DNA of 64,000 nucleotides from Bacteroidota bacterium (GTDB taxonomy: Bacteria; Bacteroidota; Ignavibacteria; Ignavibacteriales; Ignavibacteriaceae): the NCBI GenBank assembly GCA_021815365.1, contig JAKAGZ010000005.1:38078-102077 (forward strand), read 5' to 3'. Positions 34,535 through 43,724 of this stretch are shown piece by piece. Each line of letters opens with the position of its first letter. The stretch's first letter is position 1. The position numbers and the translations under genes are program-made. The notes beneath the pieces are model-generated. The model saw nothing but the letters and a program-made list of their open reading frames with translations. It searched no databases and was not told where the DNA came from.

Positions 34535-36019
34535 TTATTTGAGAAGAATTAGCTTATTAGTTTTAACAAAACTACCTGCCTTCATTCTGTAAAAATATAT
34601 TCCACTTGAAAATCTGCTTGCGTTAAAAAGAACTTGGTATCTACCAGGTTGTTTTTCTTCGTTAACAAGTCGTGCAACTTCTCTTCCGAGGACATCATAC
34701 ACTTTTAGCGTAACAAATGACGCACTCGGAATATCGTATCTGATTACCGTAACCGGATTAAATGGATTGGGATAGTTTTGATATAATTGGAAATCCTTAA
34801 TAACAGCTTCTGGCTCCACAGCCCCAAATGGTAGCAATTCTTTCCTTCCTACAAAATTTATCCTGCCGTCAATACTATCCTCCCAGACATAATAAAAAAC
34901 TTGCCAATTTGGTATAAGCCCTACACTTGCCACCATCGGTTTATTATTTGTAATTTTTGTATAAATCATCGAATCAGGAAACGAATAATTTTTATTGTTT
35001 CTAATTCTTACAAAAGTACTGTCATTTCTTTTTAAAATAAAAGTATAGGGAGAAAAAATCCTTTTATTTACTGTTTTACCCATATTAGTTTTTGTAATTA
35101 CCAAAGGAGTAAAACTTGAACTAAAAGAAGATAAATCCCCACTAGGCTCATCAATCAGTCGTTGAACCCCGCTGTAGTTAAGGTACCACGGATCCATAAA
35201 ATAAATATTACTAAAACCCGTCAACTTGTTTTCGAAAGTATAACTATAATTATCCTCAAGCTGTAACTTTGGATTATTAACTTCGCCGCTGTCTATCAAA
35301 ACTTTTTCTGATATTTTTTGCATATCCCAAAAAGTTGATAGGACTAATCTGGATTTATTTTGTTTATCAGTTTGTTTAGACACGCAATTAATTTCTTCTT
35401 TCCATTTTTTATTATCATAAACCAATACCTTATAACCTGTGGGCTGTGAATACTTTAATGACTCATTCTTGGCAAAAATTGTATCTGCTCTAATCAAAGA
35501 ATCTTTTTTAGTCAGCATAAATATTGAGCTGTCTTTTTCGAAGAAAATTTTAATTGAGTTATCATAACCATTAAAATCTAATATAAAACTCGGGTTAGTC
35601 TCATCTCCGGAAGAATCAACCAGAATGTTTGACGTTCCCCATTGGTTATCCTTAAACTCTCTGTAAGCAATATCCCACGTCCCTTTAATATTGGTTTGAT
35701 AAAAAACAATCTTCACACCGTTATTAAGCCTTATCCCCAAAGGATTTAAATTCTGCCCTGAGTTATCTGTAAGTTTGATCAGATTGAAAAAAGTATCTTT
35801 TTCCGCATCATAACTTAACAGACCAATATTTATTGTTGAGTTAACGTACGACTCAAATAATAATTCATTTTGTGAATAATATGAATTATTAAAAAATTTA
35901 GGATTTTTTACATCATGGTTAAAAAAAGTAATTTGTTTAACAGGAAATTCTGTATAGTATTGTGGAAAAGTATATGATGAAAAGAATATTAACCCGATTA
36001 GTAAAAATAATTTTCTCAT
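34535..36019 (-). CDS. Secreted T9SS cargo protein with type A sorting domain
   Basis: About 494 residues. The start at 36019 is chosen because it gives a clean signal peptide (MRKLFLLIGLIFFSSYTF) behind GGGG, whereas the frame open from 36100 adds 27 unlikely residues. The body (about 25-400) is beta-rich with no recognised family. The last 85 residues form a Por-secretion sorting domain: FQLYQNYPNPFNPVTVIRY, LKVYDVLGREVARLVN, SSGIYFYRM and KLILLK. It is therefore exported by a type IX system and probably surface-anchored. YQNYPNPFNP is the form typical of Ignavibacteria and relatives. Confidence 0.88.
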   Translation of the reverse strand: MRKLFLLIGLIFFSSYTFPQYYTEFPVKQITFFNHDVKNPKFFNNSYYSQNELLFESYVNSTINIGLLSYDAEKDTFFNLIKLTDNSGQNLNPLGIRLNNGVKIVFYQTNIKGTWDIAYREFKDNQWGTSNILVDSSGDETNPSFILDFNGYDNSIKIFFEKDSSIFMLTKKDSLIRADTIFAKNESLKYSQPTGYKVLVYDNKKWKEEINCVSKQTDKQNKSRLVLSTFWDMQKISEKVLIDSGEVNNPKLQLEDNYSYTFENKLTGFSNIYFMDPWYLNYSGVQRLIDEPSGDLSSFSSSFTPLVITKTNMGKTVNKRIFSPYTFILKRNDSTFVRIRNNKNYSFPDSMIYTKITNNKPMVASVGLIPNWQVFYYVWEDSIDGRINFVGRKELLPFGAVEPEAVIKDFQLYQNYPNPFNPVTVIRYDIPSASFVTLKVYDVLGREVARLVNEEKQPGRYQVLFNASRFSSGIYFYRMKAGSFVKTNKLILLK

Positions 36020-36232
36020 TCTAACCCCGCTACTTCTTATAAATTTCTGCTGTAAATTGGTTATTGTTTTCCCAAATGTCAATGGGGTCAACAAAATCAT
36101 TAGGTTAAAAAACTAAATACTTCGGTTTAGCAATTCGATTTAAGAATTTATAATGAATTACTATTCTTTATTGTTAACAAAATTACTTTTTCTTACCTTT
36201 ATCCCTGTAAAACTACACTTTTGGGAGTATGA

Positions 36233-37864
36233 ATGTTTGTAAATTTCAGTGAAATTCCCGGGCACGAGAATCTGTTCCTCGATTACTTGTACGAATATAA
36301 CAAAGTAAGCAAATTCTATAAAACCAACTTCAGAAATAAAGAAGAGTTTCTGAATATCTTCAAAGCGGTTTCTGAATCAAATAAAACTGACAGAGAAATC
36401 CTGGTAAGTTTGATTGAAACACAATATCAAGGTCTTTCACCTTCAGAAAAAACCAGGCAAAATTTAGAGCTGCTGAAATCGAAAAAAACACTGACTGTTG
36501 TAACAGGTCAGCAGCTTGGACTGCTCGGCGGTCCGCTTTACACTGTCTATAAAATTATAACTGCAATAAAGCTCAGCAATTATTTATCAGAGAGATACGA
36601 CGATTATAAATTCATTCCCGTGTTCTGGCTGGAAGGTGATGATCATGATTTTAATGAAATACGTCACATAAATCTTATTAATGACCAGAATGATTTCCAG
36701 AGATTTAATTACGATCAGGAAGTTCCCGAAGATGAAGACAGAAGAAGCGTTGGATTTATAAATATAAATGATACAGTAAATAATTTCCTAGAAGAAATAA
36801 AAAACAATGTAAGAAATACAGAATTCACTCCTGCACTCTTCGAAAAATTAAAAGATATTTATTCACCCGGCAAGCAGCTTAAGGAAGCCTTTAAAGAACT
36901 TACATTCTGGCTTTTTGACCAGTATGGAATAATAATTTTTGATCCGCAGGATAAAAAAATAAAGGAGCTGATGAGACCTTTATTTAAGAATGAACTTACA
37001 AATTTCAGGAAGCATACGGAAAAAATAGTAAGCGTCAGCGCTGAGCTTGAGGATTTTTACCATGCGCAGGTAAAGGTTCGCCCGGTTAATTTATTTTACA
37101 GCACAGACGGCGGGAGATTTCTCATTGAACCGGTTGATGTTGATAATGAATTCAGGCTGAAGAACAAAAGAAAACGATTCTCTTATGATGAATTGATCAG
37201 CCTGATTGATAGTGAACCGGAAAACTTCAGCGCAAATGTTCTGCTTCGTCCTGTCTGCCAGGATTATATACTGCCAACTGCATTTTATGTAGGGGGACCA
37301 AGCGAGATAGCATACTTTGCACAGGTTTTGCCTTTGTATGATTTCTATGATATTCAGCCGCCTGTTATCTACCCGCGTTCATCCGCAACCATTGTCGAAA
37401 AGAACATTGCGTCAATAATTGAGAAATATAATTTGTCACTCAACCAGATATTCTGGGATCCTGAAAAGTTGAAAGAAAGCGTCCTTGCCTCTCTTTCAAA
37501 TATCACAATTGATGAAATATTCAGCGACACTACAAACAAGATAGACCTTTCATTAGACCAGTTGAAAGAAAAATTATTCGACTTCGACAAGACAATCAGT
37601 GATGCCAGCACAAAATACCGTCAAAAAATTCTGAGTTATTTAGATGAACTGAAAGGCAAAGCTATTGATTCACAAAAAAGAAAATACGAAACAACCTTAA
37701 GACAAATCGACAAGCTTTCTGCAACCTTATTCCCTGCTGGTAGCTTGCAGGAGCGTGAGATAAATTTTATTTACTTTGCCAATAAGTACGGTGTCGAAGT
37801 TGTAAATAAAATTTTTGAGGAACTTGCAATTAATAAATTTGAGCATCAGATCATAAATCTTTGA
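36233..37864 (+). CDS. bshC: Bacillithiol biosynthesis cysteine-adding enzyme BshC
   Basis: Last step of bacillithiol synthesis: adds cysteine to glucosaminyl malate. 543 residues, as usual. The family hallmark VTGQQLGLLGGPLYTVYK spans about 90-107, followed by FIPVFWLEGDDHDFNE, then YVGGPSEIAYFAQ near residue 353 and a coiled-coil region (about 435-500). bshA and bshB are not in the window. It implies that the organism uses bacillithiol as its low-molecular-weight thiol. It ends at a shared hairpin with the convergent aroA. Confidence 0.93.
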   Translation: MFVNFSEIPGHENLFLDYLYEYNKVSKFYKTNFRNKEEFLNIFKAVSESNKTDREILVSLIETQYQGLSPSEKTRQNLELLKSKKTLTVVTGQQLGLLGGPLYTVYKIITAIKLSNYLSERYDDYKFIPVFWLEGDDHDFNEIRHINLINDQNDFQRFNYDQEVPEDEDRRSVGFININDTVNNFLEEIKNNVRNTEFTPALFEKLKDIYSPGKQLKEAFKELTFWLFDQYGIIIFDPQDKKIKELMRPLFKNELTNFRKHTEKIVSVSAELEDFYHAQVKVRPVNLFYSTDGGRFLIEPVDVDNEFRLKNKRKRFSYDELISLIDSEPENFSANVLLRPVCQDYILPTAFYVGGPSEIAYFAQVLPLYDFYDIQPPVIYPRSSATIVEKNIASIIEKYNLSLNQIFWDPEKLKESVLASLSNITIDEIFSDTTNKIDLSLDQLKEKLFDFDKTISDASTKYRQKILSYLDELKGKAIDSQKRKYETTLRQIDKLSATLFPAGSLQEREINFIYFANKYGVEVVNKIFEELAINKFEHQIINL

Positions 37865-37869
37865 AAGCT

Positions 37870-37923
37870 ATTCGTGTTGATCCGCTGGGAGGAGCGGCTT
37901 TTTTGCCGCTTATCAATACGAAT
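37870..37923. terminator. Shared hairpin between convergent bshC and aroA
   Basis: Inner stem AGCGGC / GCCGCT (37893-37898, 37905-37910) with a T6 loop, inside an outer inverted repeat ATTCGTGTTGAT / ATCAATACGAAT (37870-37881, 37912-37923) with one mismatch. Position between two stop codons suggests bidirectional termination, though there is no T-run after the stem. Confidence 0.5.
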
Positions 37924-37928
37924 ACTTT

Positions 37929-39224
37929 CTATATTATTACTATCTTTTTTAGCTGGCTCAAAAATCCGGGATTAGAGATGTTCACACAATCAAATCCTTT
38001 CACTTTTCCACCGCTCTTCAGAAGCATCGAAAGAACTCCAAACGCCATTGCAATCCGGTGGTCACCGTAACTTTCAAAATGTATCTGTTCCCTTTCTGAA
38101 ATTGCCTTTGATTTTCCGCTTACCGAAAATCCATCCTCTGATTCACCAACATTCAAACCAGTCAGTCTGAAATTTTCACAGATAGCCTTAATTCTGTCAG
38201 TCTCCTTTTTTCGTAATTCGGATGCGTTATTAATTTCAAACACACCTTCAGCAAAAATGCCGGCTACTGCAAGGATCGGTATTTCATCAATTATGTTCGG
38301 AATAATTTCTTCCGGAATTTTAACATTGTAAAGCGAACTGCTTTTTATAAACAGATCACCGAATTCTTCGCCTGCCATAACCTGTTTATTACTGGTCTCT
38401 ATGTACCCGCCCATTCTTTTCAGAACTTCGATATAACCTGTACGGGTCTCATTCAGCGAAACATTTTTCAGTACGAGAGAAGATTTTTCAGATAACAAAG
38501 TTAAGACTATAAAAAAAGCAGCAGTAGAGATATCGGATGGCACAAAGTATTCTTTTACTTCCGGATAATTTTTTCTGGAGGAATAACTCACAATTCCATC
38601 CCCTGTTCTTTCAACTTTCAGCGCGAGCATTTTTTCTGTATGATTCCTTGACTGTACTTTTTCAATCACGCTTGTCGTCTCGTCTGAATGAAGACCTGCA
38701 ATCAAGACAGAACTTTTTATCTGTGCACTCGGAACAGGCAGATTATATTTTATTGCATTTATTTTTTCGGTAGGAGTAATTGTGATCGGTAAAGTATCAT
38801 TTTCCGAGCAGCTAATTTTTCCTCCCATCGCTGTTAAAGGAATAGTTACTCTCTTCATTGGACGCTTTGAAAGCGAAGGGTCGCCGGTGATCTGCGATTT
38901 AAAATTCTGAGCAATTAAAACTCCGCTAAGCAGCCGTGCAGTTGTTCCCGAATTTCCTGCAAAGAGAGATCCAGTTGGTGCTGCAAAATTTTTAAAACCT
39001 TTACCATTGACCGTCAAAAATCCTTTGCCTTGTGTAAACTCAACACCCAACGCTTCAAAACATCTCCTCGTGGATTTGACATCTTCCGAATCTGATAAAT
39101 TAAATATCCTTGATCTGCCATTTGCCATTGAAGAAAAAATTACAGCACGGTGAGAGATTGATTTATCTCCCGGCAATTCTAATTCACCTTTTACTTTACT
39201 TATTTTGTTGAATTCCTGCAGCAT
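37929..39224 (-). CDS. aroA: 3-phosphoshikimate 1-carboxyvinyltransferase (EPSP synthase)
   Basis: Transfers the enolpyruvyl group of PEP to shikimate-3-phosphate. 431 residues with LPGDKSISHRAVIFSSMANG (about 18-37), GNSGTTARLLSGVLI at 90-104, RPMKRVTIPLTAMG, and ELRKKETDRIKAICENF near residue 335. SYGDHRIAMAFGVLSML near the C-terminus is the last signature. The GNSGTT motif has no Gly-to-Ala change, so it does not look like a glyphosate-tolerant class II form by that site. It follows the TrmH-like gene by two bases. Confidence 0.96.
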   Translation of the reverse strand: MLQEFNKISKVKGELELPGDKSISHRAVIFSSMANGRSRIFNLSDSEDVKSTRRCFEALGVEFTQGKGFLTVNGKGFKNFAAPTGSLFAGNSGTTARLLSGVLIAQNFKSQITGDPSLSKRPMKRVTIPLTAMGGKISCSENDTLPITITPTEKINAIKYNLPVPSAQIKSSVLIAGLHSDETTSVIEKVQSRNHTEKMLALKVERTGDGIVSYSSRKNYPEVKEYFVPSDISTAAFFIVLTLLSEKSSLVLKNVSLNETRTGYIEVLKRMGGYIETSNKQVMAGEEFGDLFIKSSSLYNVKIPEEIIPNIIDEIPILAVAGIFAEGVFEINNASELRKKETDRIKAICENFRLTGLNVGESEDGFSVSGKSKAISEREQIHFESYGDHRIAMAFGVLSMLLKSGGKVKGFDCVNISNPGFLSQLKKIVII

Positions 39225-39226
39225 AA

Positions 39227-39817
39227 TTATTTTTTACTCCATCTGTCTATCATATCATCAATTTCTTTTTCAGAATATTCGCTTTTCCCGTACATCCCTT
39301 TAGCTGTTCTTTGCCTCAATGCTTCATACAGGATTACTGCAGCAGCAACTGAAACATTCAGACTCTGTACCATTCCATACATTGGAATTAAAAATTTTTC
39401 ATCGGCGAGATTTGCTGCCTCTTCAGATACTCCCCTGTGTTCGTTGCCAAGCACAACAGCAGCCTTTTCAGTCAGATCAAGCTCAAAAAGATTTTTGGAA
39501 TCACTGCTGATCGAAGAAGCATAAATCTTAAATCCCTCTTCGTGAAGGTGATCGTAACATTCTTTCACCGATTTATATTTTTCTTTTTCAACCCATTTGA
39601 ACGCAGAAGCAGAAGACTTTTTACCGATTGCAGGGAACTTATCAATGTTATAAACGAGTGAGACTTTGGGCACACCAACAGCATCGCAGGTTCGGAAGAT
39701 TGCACTTACATTGTGCGGGTCGTGAATGTTTTCTAAAACTACTGCAAGCGATTTCTGACGGGCATTTACTACAGATGTTATTTTGTTCTTCCTCTTTTCT
39801 GTCCTGAATTGTTTCAC
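39227..39817 (-). CDS. TrmH/SpoU-family RNA 2'-O-methyltransferase
   Basis: A 196-residue SPOUT methyltransferase. N-terminal motif 1 is LENIHDPHNVSAIFRTCDAVG; the knot region has VVLGNEHRGVSEEA and MVQSLNVSVAAAVILYEALR. It most resembles TrmH, which methylates G18 of tRNA, but a related rRNA enzyme cannot be excluded. It starts at a GTG that overlaps the TAG of the preceding HicB-like gene by one base (TAGTG), so it is coupled to that gene. Confidence 0.87.
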   Translation of the reverse strand: MKQFRTEKRKNKITSVVNARQKSLAVVLENIHDPHNVSAIFRTCDAVGVPKVSLVYNIDKFPAIGKKSSASAFKWVEKEKYKSVKECYDHLHEEGFKIYASSISSDSKNLFELDLTEKAAVVLGNEHRGVSEEAANLADEKFLIPMYGMVQSLNVSVAAAVILYEALRQRTAKGMYGKSEYSEKEIDDMIDRWSKK

Positions 39818-40044
39818 TAAATATTCTTATAAAAAACTAATTTATAAATTATTTTTTGTTTACTGATTCGTGCTTTATCGAGTTTGAATTTCTTTTTATC
39901 CGTCTTCAGATAATATGATGCAAGATCAACTACCTTATCGAGAACAGTATCTTCATCGTGAGCCCAGCATTCACAACCTTTCAGACTTGGGATTTCCGCA
40001 GTGCACCCGTCATCAGTTTTTTCAACTACAATATCAAGAATCAT
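39817..40044 (-). CDS. Stand-alone HicB-like small protein
   Basis: A 75-residue protein with the HicB/partial RNase H-like fold: DIVVEKTDDGCTAEIPSLKGCE, then DTVLDKVVDLASYYLK. HicB antitoxins of this size usually sit beside a HicA toxin, but none is adjacent and no DNA-binding extension is present. Here it is inserted between deoC and the trmH-like gene, sharing its stop with the latter's start. It may have been recruited for a non-TA role. Confidence 0.7.
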   Translation of the reverse strand: MILDIVVEKTDDGCTAEIPSLKGCECWAHDEDTVLDKVVDLASYYLKTDKKKFKLDKARISKQKIIYKLVFYKNI

Positions 40045-40056
40045 ACTTTAATTTTT

Positions 40057-40923
40057 TTAATAACTCGATTCGCTCTTCCCACCAAGTACAATTTTCACAC
40101 TTGCACTGGCTCCAATTCTGTCTGCACCGCTTGCGACCATTTTTTCGGCATCTTCACGGGAACGGATTCCGCCAGAGGCTTTCACTCCGACAGAGCTTCC
40201 GACTACATATTTCATTAAGGCTACATCTCCGGCAGTAGCACCACCTTTGCTGAACCCGGTGGATGTTTTTACGAAATCAGCACCTGCTTGTTTACAGATT
40301 ATACAGGCTTTGATTTTTTCTTCGTCTGTCAGGAGTGCTGTTTCCAGAATTACCTTACAAACCGCTCCATGCTTTTTTGCAGCAAGAACAACCTGGTTAA
40401 CATCATGAAAAACATAATCATAGTCGCCCTGTTTCAAACGCCCGATATTTATCACCATATCAATTTCTTCAGCACCGTTTGATATTGCCTGCTCTGCTTC
40501 AAATCTTTTTGCTTCAGTAGTTGTGGCGCCCAAAGGAAAACCGATCACTGTACAGACTTTTACATTCGTTCCTTTCAAAAGCTCGCTGCAGAGCGACACG
40601 TAACAGGGGTTAACGCAGACAGAAGCAAAATCATATTTTTTTGCTTCGTCGCATAATCCTCTCACTTCATTTTCAGTTGCTTCAGGTTTTAATAAAGTGT
40701 GATCAATTTTTCTGGCAAGATTTTTATCAGCAAGAATATCGCCGATACCGGGTCCGGCAGCAATTCTTTCTGCACCAACCTGGACAATATTCTGAACAGC
40801 TTTCGGCTGAGTAACTACATTCGTCTCCCAGCCTTTGCAGGATTCATCCTTGCAGTAAAAATCACGCAGGGTTTTCTCAAGCAGTTCCTGCGGATCAATT
40901 GTGCTGTGTGATGGATAGCTCAT
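40057..40923 (-). CDS. deoC: Deoxyribose-phosphate aldolase with N-terminal extension
   Basis: Cleaves deoxyribose-5-phosphate to glyceraldehyde-3-phosphate and acetaldehyde. The Schiff-base lysine is K219 in [15 protein letters not shown], with second lysine K248 in [22 protein letters not shown] marks the start of the barrel. At 288 residues it is about 65 longer than E. coli DeoC because of an N-terminal extension containing CKDESCKGW. The ATG at 40923 is preferred over one 12 bases earlier because GGTGA lies ahead of it. It overlaps nothing but follows folD by one base. Confidence 0.94.
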   Translation of the reverse strand: MSYPSHSTIDPQELLEKTLRDFYCKDESCKGWETNVVTQPKAVQNIVQVGAERIAAGPGIGDILADKNLARKIDHTLLKPEATENEVRGLCDEAKKYDFASVCVNPCYVSLCSELLKGTNVKVCTVIGFPLGATTTEAKRFEAEQAISNGAEEIDMVINIGRLKQGDYDYVFHDVNQVVLAAKKHGAVCKVILETALLTDEEKIKACIICKQAGADFVKTSTGFSKGGATAGDVALMKYVVGSSVGVKASGGIRSREDAEKMVASGADRIGASASVKIVLGGKSESSY

Positions 40924-40924
40924 T

Positions 40925-41803
40925 TTATTCACCATATTTTAAATATGCTTTGTAAGTATTTTTTAAAAGCATTGCAATAGTCATAGGCCCCACACCTCCG
41001 GGCACCGGCGTAATGAAAGAAGATTTGGGTGCAACATTTTCAAAATCAACATCACCAACCACACGATAGCCCTTTGATTTGGTTTTATCTTCAACTCTAT
41101 TAATTCCGACATCTATAACAACAACCCCGTCCTTGACCATGTCTGCTTTCACAAACTCTGCCTTCCCGATTGCAGCGATAAGAATATCTGCCTGCTTTGT
41201 ATAAAAAGAAATATCCTTTGCCGCAGAATGACAAACAGTAACAACAGAATTAGCATTTTCTTTTTTCTGAAGTAAAATATTTGCGATGGGTTTTCCAACA
41301 ATATTACTTCTTCCCAAAACTACAACATGTCTGCCTTTAGTTTCAATATTATATCTCGTCAATAATTCCTGGATGCCAGCAGGTGTGCATGATAAAAAAG
41401 TGTCTTTGCCTATAACAAGATTTCCGACACTTACAGGGTGAAAGCCGTCAACATCTTTTTTAGGAGATATAGCTTCTATTACCTTATCTTCATTTATGTG
41501 CTTCGGAAGAGGAAGCTGAACAAGTATGCCGTGGAAATCAGGGTTTTTATTATAGCCTTCCACAATTGAAAGTAGCTCTGCTTCGGAAATATCCGGGCTT
41601 AATTTTTCAGACTTTGAAAGCATCCCGATCTCGACACAAGCTTTGCTTTTGCTTGAGACATAAATTTCAGAGGCAGGATTATTACCGACCAGGATCGTCA
41701 CAAGCCCGGGTACTTTTTTCCCTGCTGATTTCAGTTTACCGATTTCAATTTTTAATTCTTCTCTTACCTCGGCAGATATTTTTTTACCGTCAATGAGTTT
41801 CAT
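40925..41803 (-). CDS. folD: Methylenetetrahydrofolate dehydrogenase/cyclohydrolase
   Basis: Bifunctional one-carbon enzyme interconverting methylene-, methenyl- and formyl-tetrahydrofolate. 292 residues. Catalytic-domain signature [18 protein letters not shown] near residue 94-111, [12 protein letters not shown], then the NADP site [19 protein letters not shown], and the C-terminal [17 protein letters not shown]. It overlaps the upstream methyltransferase gene by 14 bases and deoC follows at once, forming a tight minus-strand operon. Confidence 0.96.
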   Translation of the reverse strand: MKLIDGKKISAEVREELKIEIGKLKSAGKKVPGLVTILVGNNPASEIYVSSKSKACVEIGMLSKSEKLSPDISEAELLSIVEGYNKNPDFHGILVQLPLPKHINEDKVIEAISPKKDVDGFHPVSVGNLVIGKDTFLSCTPAGIQELLTRYNIETKGRHVVVLGRSNIVGKPIANILLQKKENANSVVTVCHSAAKDISFYTKQADILIAAIGKAEFVKADMVKDGVVVIDVGINRVEDKTKSKGYRVVGDVDFENVAPKSSFITPVPGGVGPMTIAMLLKNTYKAYLKYGE

Positions 41804-42818
41804 CAGAATATTTTCTATTTAAAAACAGTCTCTCTTCAGTCATTTTTATTTTATATTTTTTCTCAAGGTACAATCCTAATTTTGTGTCGCCTGATATTTC
41901 ATCAGCAAACGGATTTGAATTCTGCCAGCCTGTTTTTTTATTCTTCCTGAAATTTTCCAATCTCCTTAAAGAAATTTCACAAAAGACCGGATCCAAATCT
42001 GCAGTATAACATCTCCTGTTATTCATTTCGGAAGAAAGCAAGGAAGTACCTGAATGAGAAAAGAAATCAATCACAATTTCATCCCTTCTGCTGCTGGCTT
42101 TGATGATCCGGCTGATTGCATCCAGAGGCTTTTGAGCATAACAGCCGTTTACATTTTCTTCCATCCTGTAAAAAACCTGCTGAATATCTATCCACACATT
42201 CCCTGCCCTGATAAAAGGCGACCTGCTTCTTTCAAGGTTTTCTGTTTCCCTGCCATTCACCTTTTTATAATAGCCTTTCAATACTTTAGGAATTTCAGTG
42301 TATTCAGCTTCAACGTTAAATTCAGGTTCACCTTTTATATAGTAAAGAAGCTCCTGCCTGATCGCCATCCAGTTTTTCTGTGTGCCGTAGCCTCTCTGGT
42401 TCCGCATCGTTATAAAGCTTCTCGACCTGAAGCCGGAATTGTTCATCATTAAAATAAAATCTGCAAGCGGCTGGAAATTATTATTCTGATCAGCACCGAG
42501 CCATATATAATGAGATGCATCATCAGCAAGCGAGTCAAAAGTATTTTTTACCCATAGCAGACACCACTCTGTAAATTCTTTTGAGTCTTTCTCGTCAAAA
42601 GCTATAAAATTATATGGAGGATCCTGAATAGCAAGAGCAGCCCTTTCTTTTCCCATCAATCTTTTTATGGAAATTTCATCAGAAGAATCTAGGCAGGCAA
42701 TTTTATGTTTCCCTTCCGGGTCCTCCCATATCTTTCCCTCCTCAAATCTGCAATAAGGCAAAAGCAGTTCGTGCAGTTCTTCGTCGAGGTCAATTCTTGG
42801 CAGCGGAAAATTTATCAT
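41790..42818 (-). CDS. Orphan DNA adenine methyltransferase (DPPY type)
   Basis: A 342-residue amino-methyltransferase of the beta arrangement: catalytic DPPY at 66-69 (IQDPPYNFIAF) comes before the SAM-binding motif IVIDFFSHSGTSLLSSEM near residue 245-262, with TADLDP next. In place of the usual DPFxGSGTT it has DFFSHSGTS. No restriction endonuclease is adjacent; it lies between a YmdB-like phosphodiesterase and folD, overlapping both. DPPY suggests N6-adenine. The target site is not predictable. Confidence 0.85.
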   Translation of the reverse strand: MINFPLPRIDLDEELHELLLPYCRFEEGKIWEDPEGKHKIACLDSSDEISIKRLMGKERAALAIQDPPYNFIAFDEKDSKEFTEWCLLWVKNTFDSLADDASHYIWLGADQNNNFQPLADFILMMNNSGFRSRSFITMRNQRGYGTQKNWMAIRQELLYYIKGEPEFNVEAEYTEIPKVLKGYYKKVNGRETENLERSRSPFIRAGNVWIDIQQVFYRMEENVNGCYAQKPLDAISRIIKASSRRDEIVIDFFSHSGTSLLSSEMNNRRCYTADLDPVFCEISLRRLENFRKNKKTGWQNSNPFADEISGDTKLGLYLEKKYKIKMTEERLFLNRKYSDETH

Positions 42819-43627
42819 TGAGCTTGATTAGTTTTAGTTATGAACTCAGGAAAAAGAATTCTTTCTAATTCTGTAGTCTTTCCTGTTTCGGTATCTATTT
42901 TAAAAAACATTCCGCAAAGATGAGTATCGTTCTCAGCAGTCTCGTATTTCTGCGGAGTGGCGTAAATAAATCTGTTCACAGCAGCCTGAACTTTCATTCC
43001 AATAACTGAGTCATAAGGACCAGTCATCCCAACATCAGTAATGTACCCGGTACCGTTAGGAAATATTCTTTCATCTGAAGTCTGCACATGAGTATGAGTA
43101 CCGACAACAGCGCTTACTTTCCCGTCAAGAAAATTTATCATTGCAATTTTTTCAGCGGTAGCTTCGGCGTGGAAATCAACGAAAATAATATTTGTTTCAT
43201 TCTTCAGCTTTGGTATTATCCATTCGGCTGTTCTGAATGGACAGTCAATATCAGCCATAAAAGTTCTGCCCTGCAGGTTAACAACTGCTGCTTTTCCTTT
43301 TTTTGTTTCAGCAATATAGTAGCCGTTCCCGTAAGTCCCGCGCGGGTAATTCAACGGGCGGAGAGAACGTGACTCGCTCTTCAAATAGTCCTGCGATTGA
43401 TGCTTATCCCACGTGTGATTCCCGCCTGTAATTACGTGTATGCCCAGGTCAAAAAGAATTTTACCTTCTTTCTCAGTACAGCCTTTACCCTCCGAAGCAT
43501 TCTCACCGTTTGCAATTACAAGATCAGCCTTATATTTCTGAATTAATCCCGGCAGCCAGGTTTGTACAAGAGCCATACCCGGTTTGCCTACAATATCTCC
43601 TATAAAAAGTAAATTTAACTGAGTCAT
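42815..43627 (-). CDS. YmdB-like metallophosphoesterase
   Basis: A 270-residue TIGR00282/YmdB-family calcineurin-like phosphoesterase; relatives hydrolyse 2',3'-cyclic nucleotides or cAMP. Metal ligands are visible in LLFIGDIVGKPGM (Asp11), VIANGENASEGKG, TGGNHTWDKH, FVDFHAEATAEK and VGTHTHVQT. A longer frame opens at 43696, but the ATG at 43627 has AAAGGA ahead and gives the family's N-terminus, so it is preferred. It overlaps the methyltransferase gene by four bases. Confidence 0.92.
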   Translation of the reverse strand: MTQLNLLFIGDIVGKPGMALVQTWLPGLIQKYKADLVIANGENASEGKGCTEKEGKILFDLGIHVITGGNHTWDKHQSQDYLKSESRSLRPLNYPRGTYGNGYYIAETKKGKAAVVNLQGRTFMADIDCPFRTAEWIIPKLKNETNIIFVDFHAEATAEKIAMINFLDGKVSAVVGTHTHVQTSDERIFPNGTGYITDVGMTGPYDSVIGMKVQAAVNRFIYATPQKYETAENDTHLCGMFFKIDTETGKTTELERILFPEFITKTNQAQ

Positions 43628-43724
43628 AAATAATCCTTTGTGAGATTTAAATATATCCAAAAGAGGTATAAATAAAAAGAAAACCTGTTTTGACACTCTT
43701 AACTTTTAATAATAAATTTCATTT

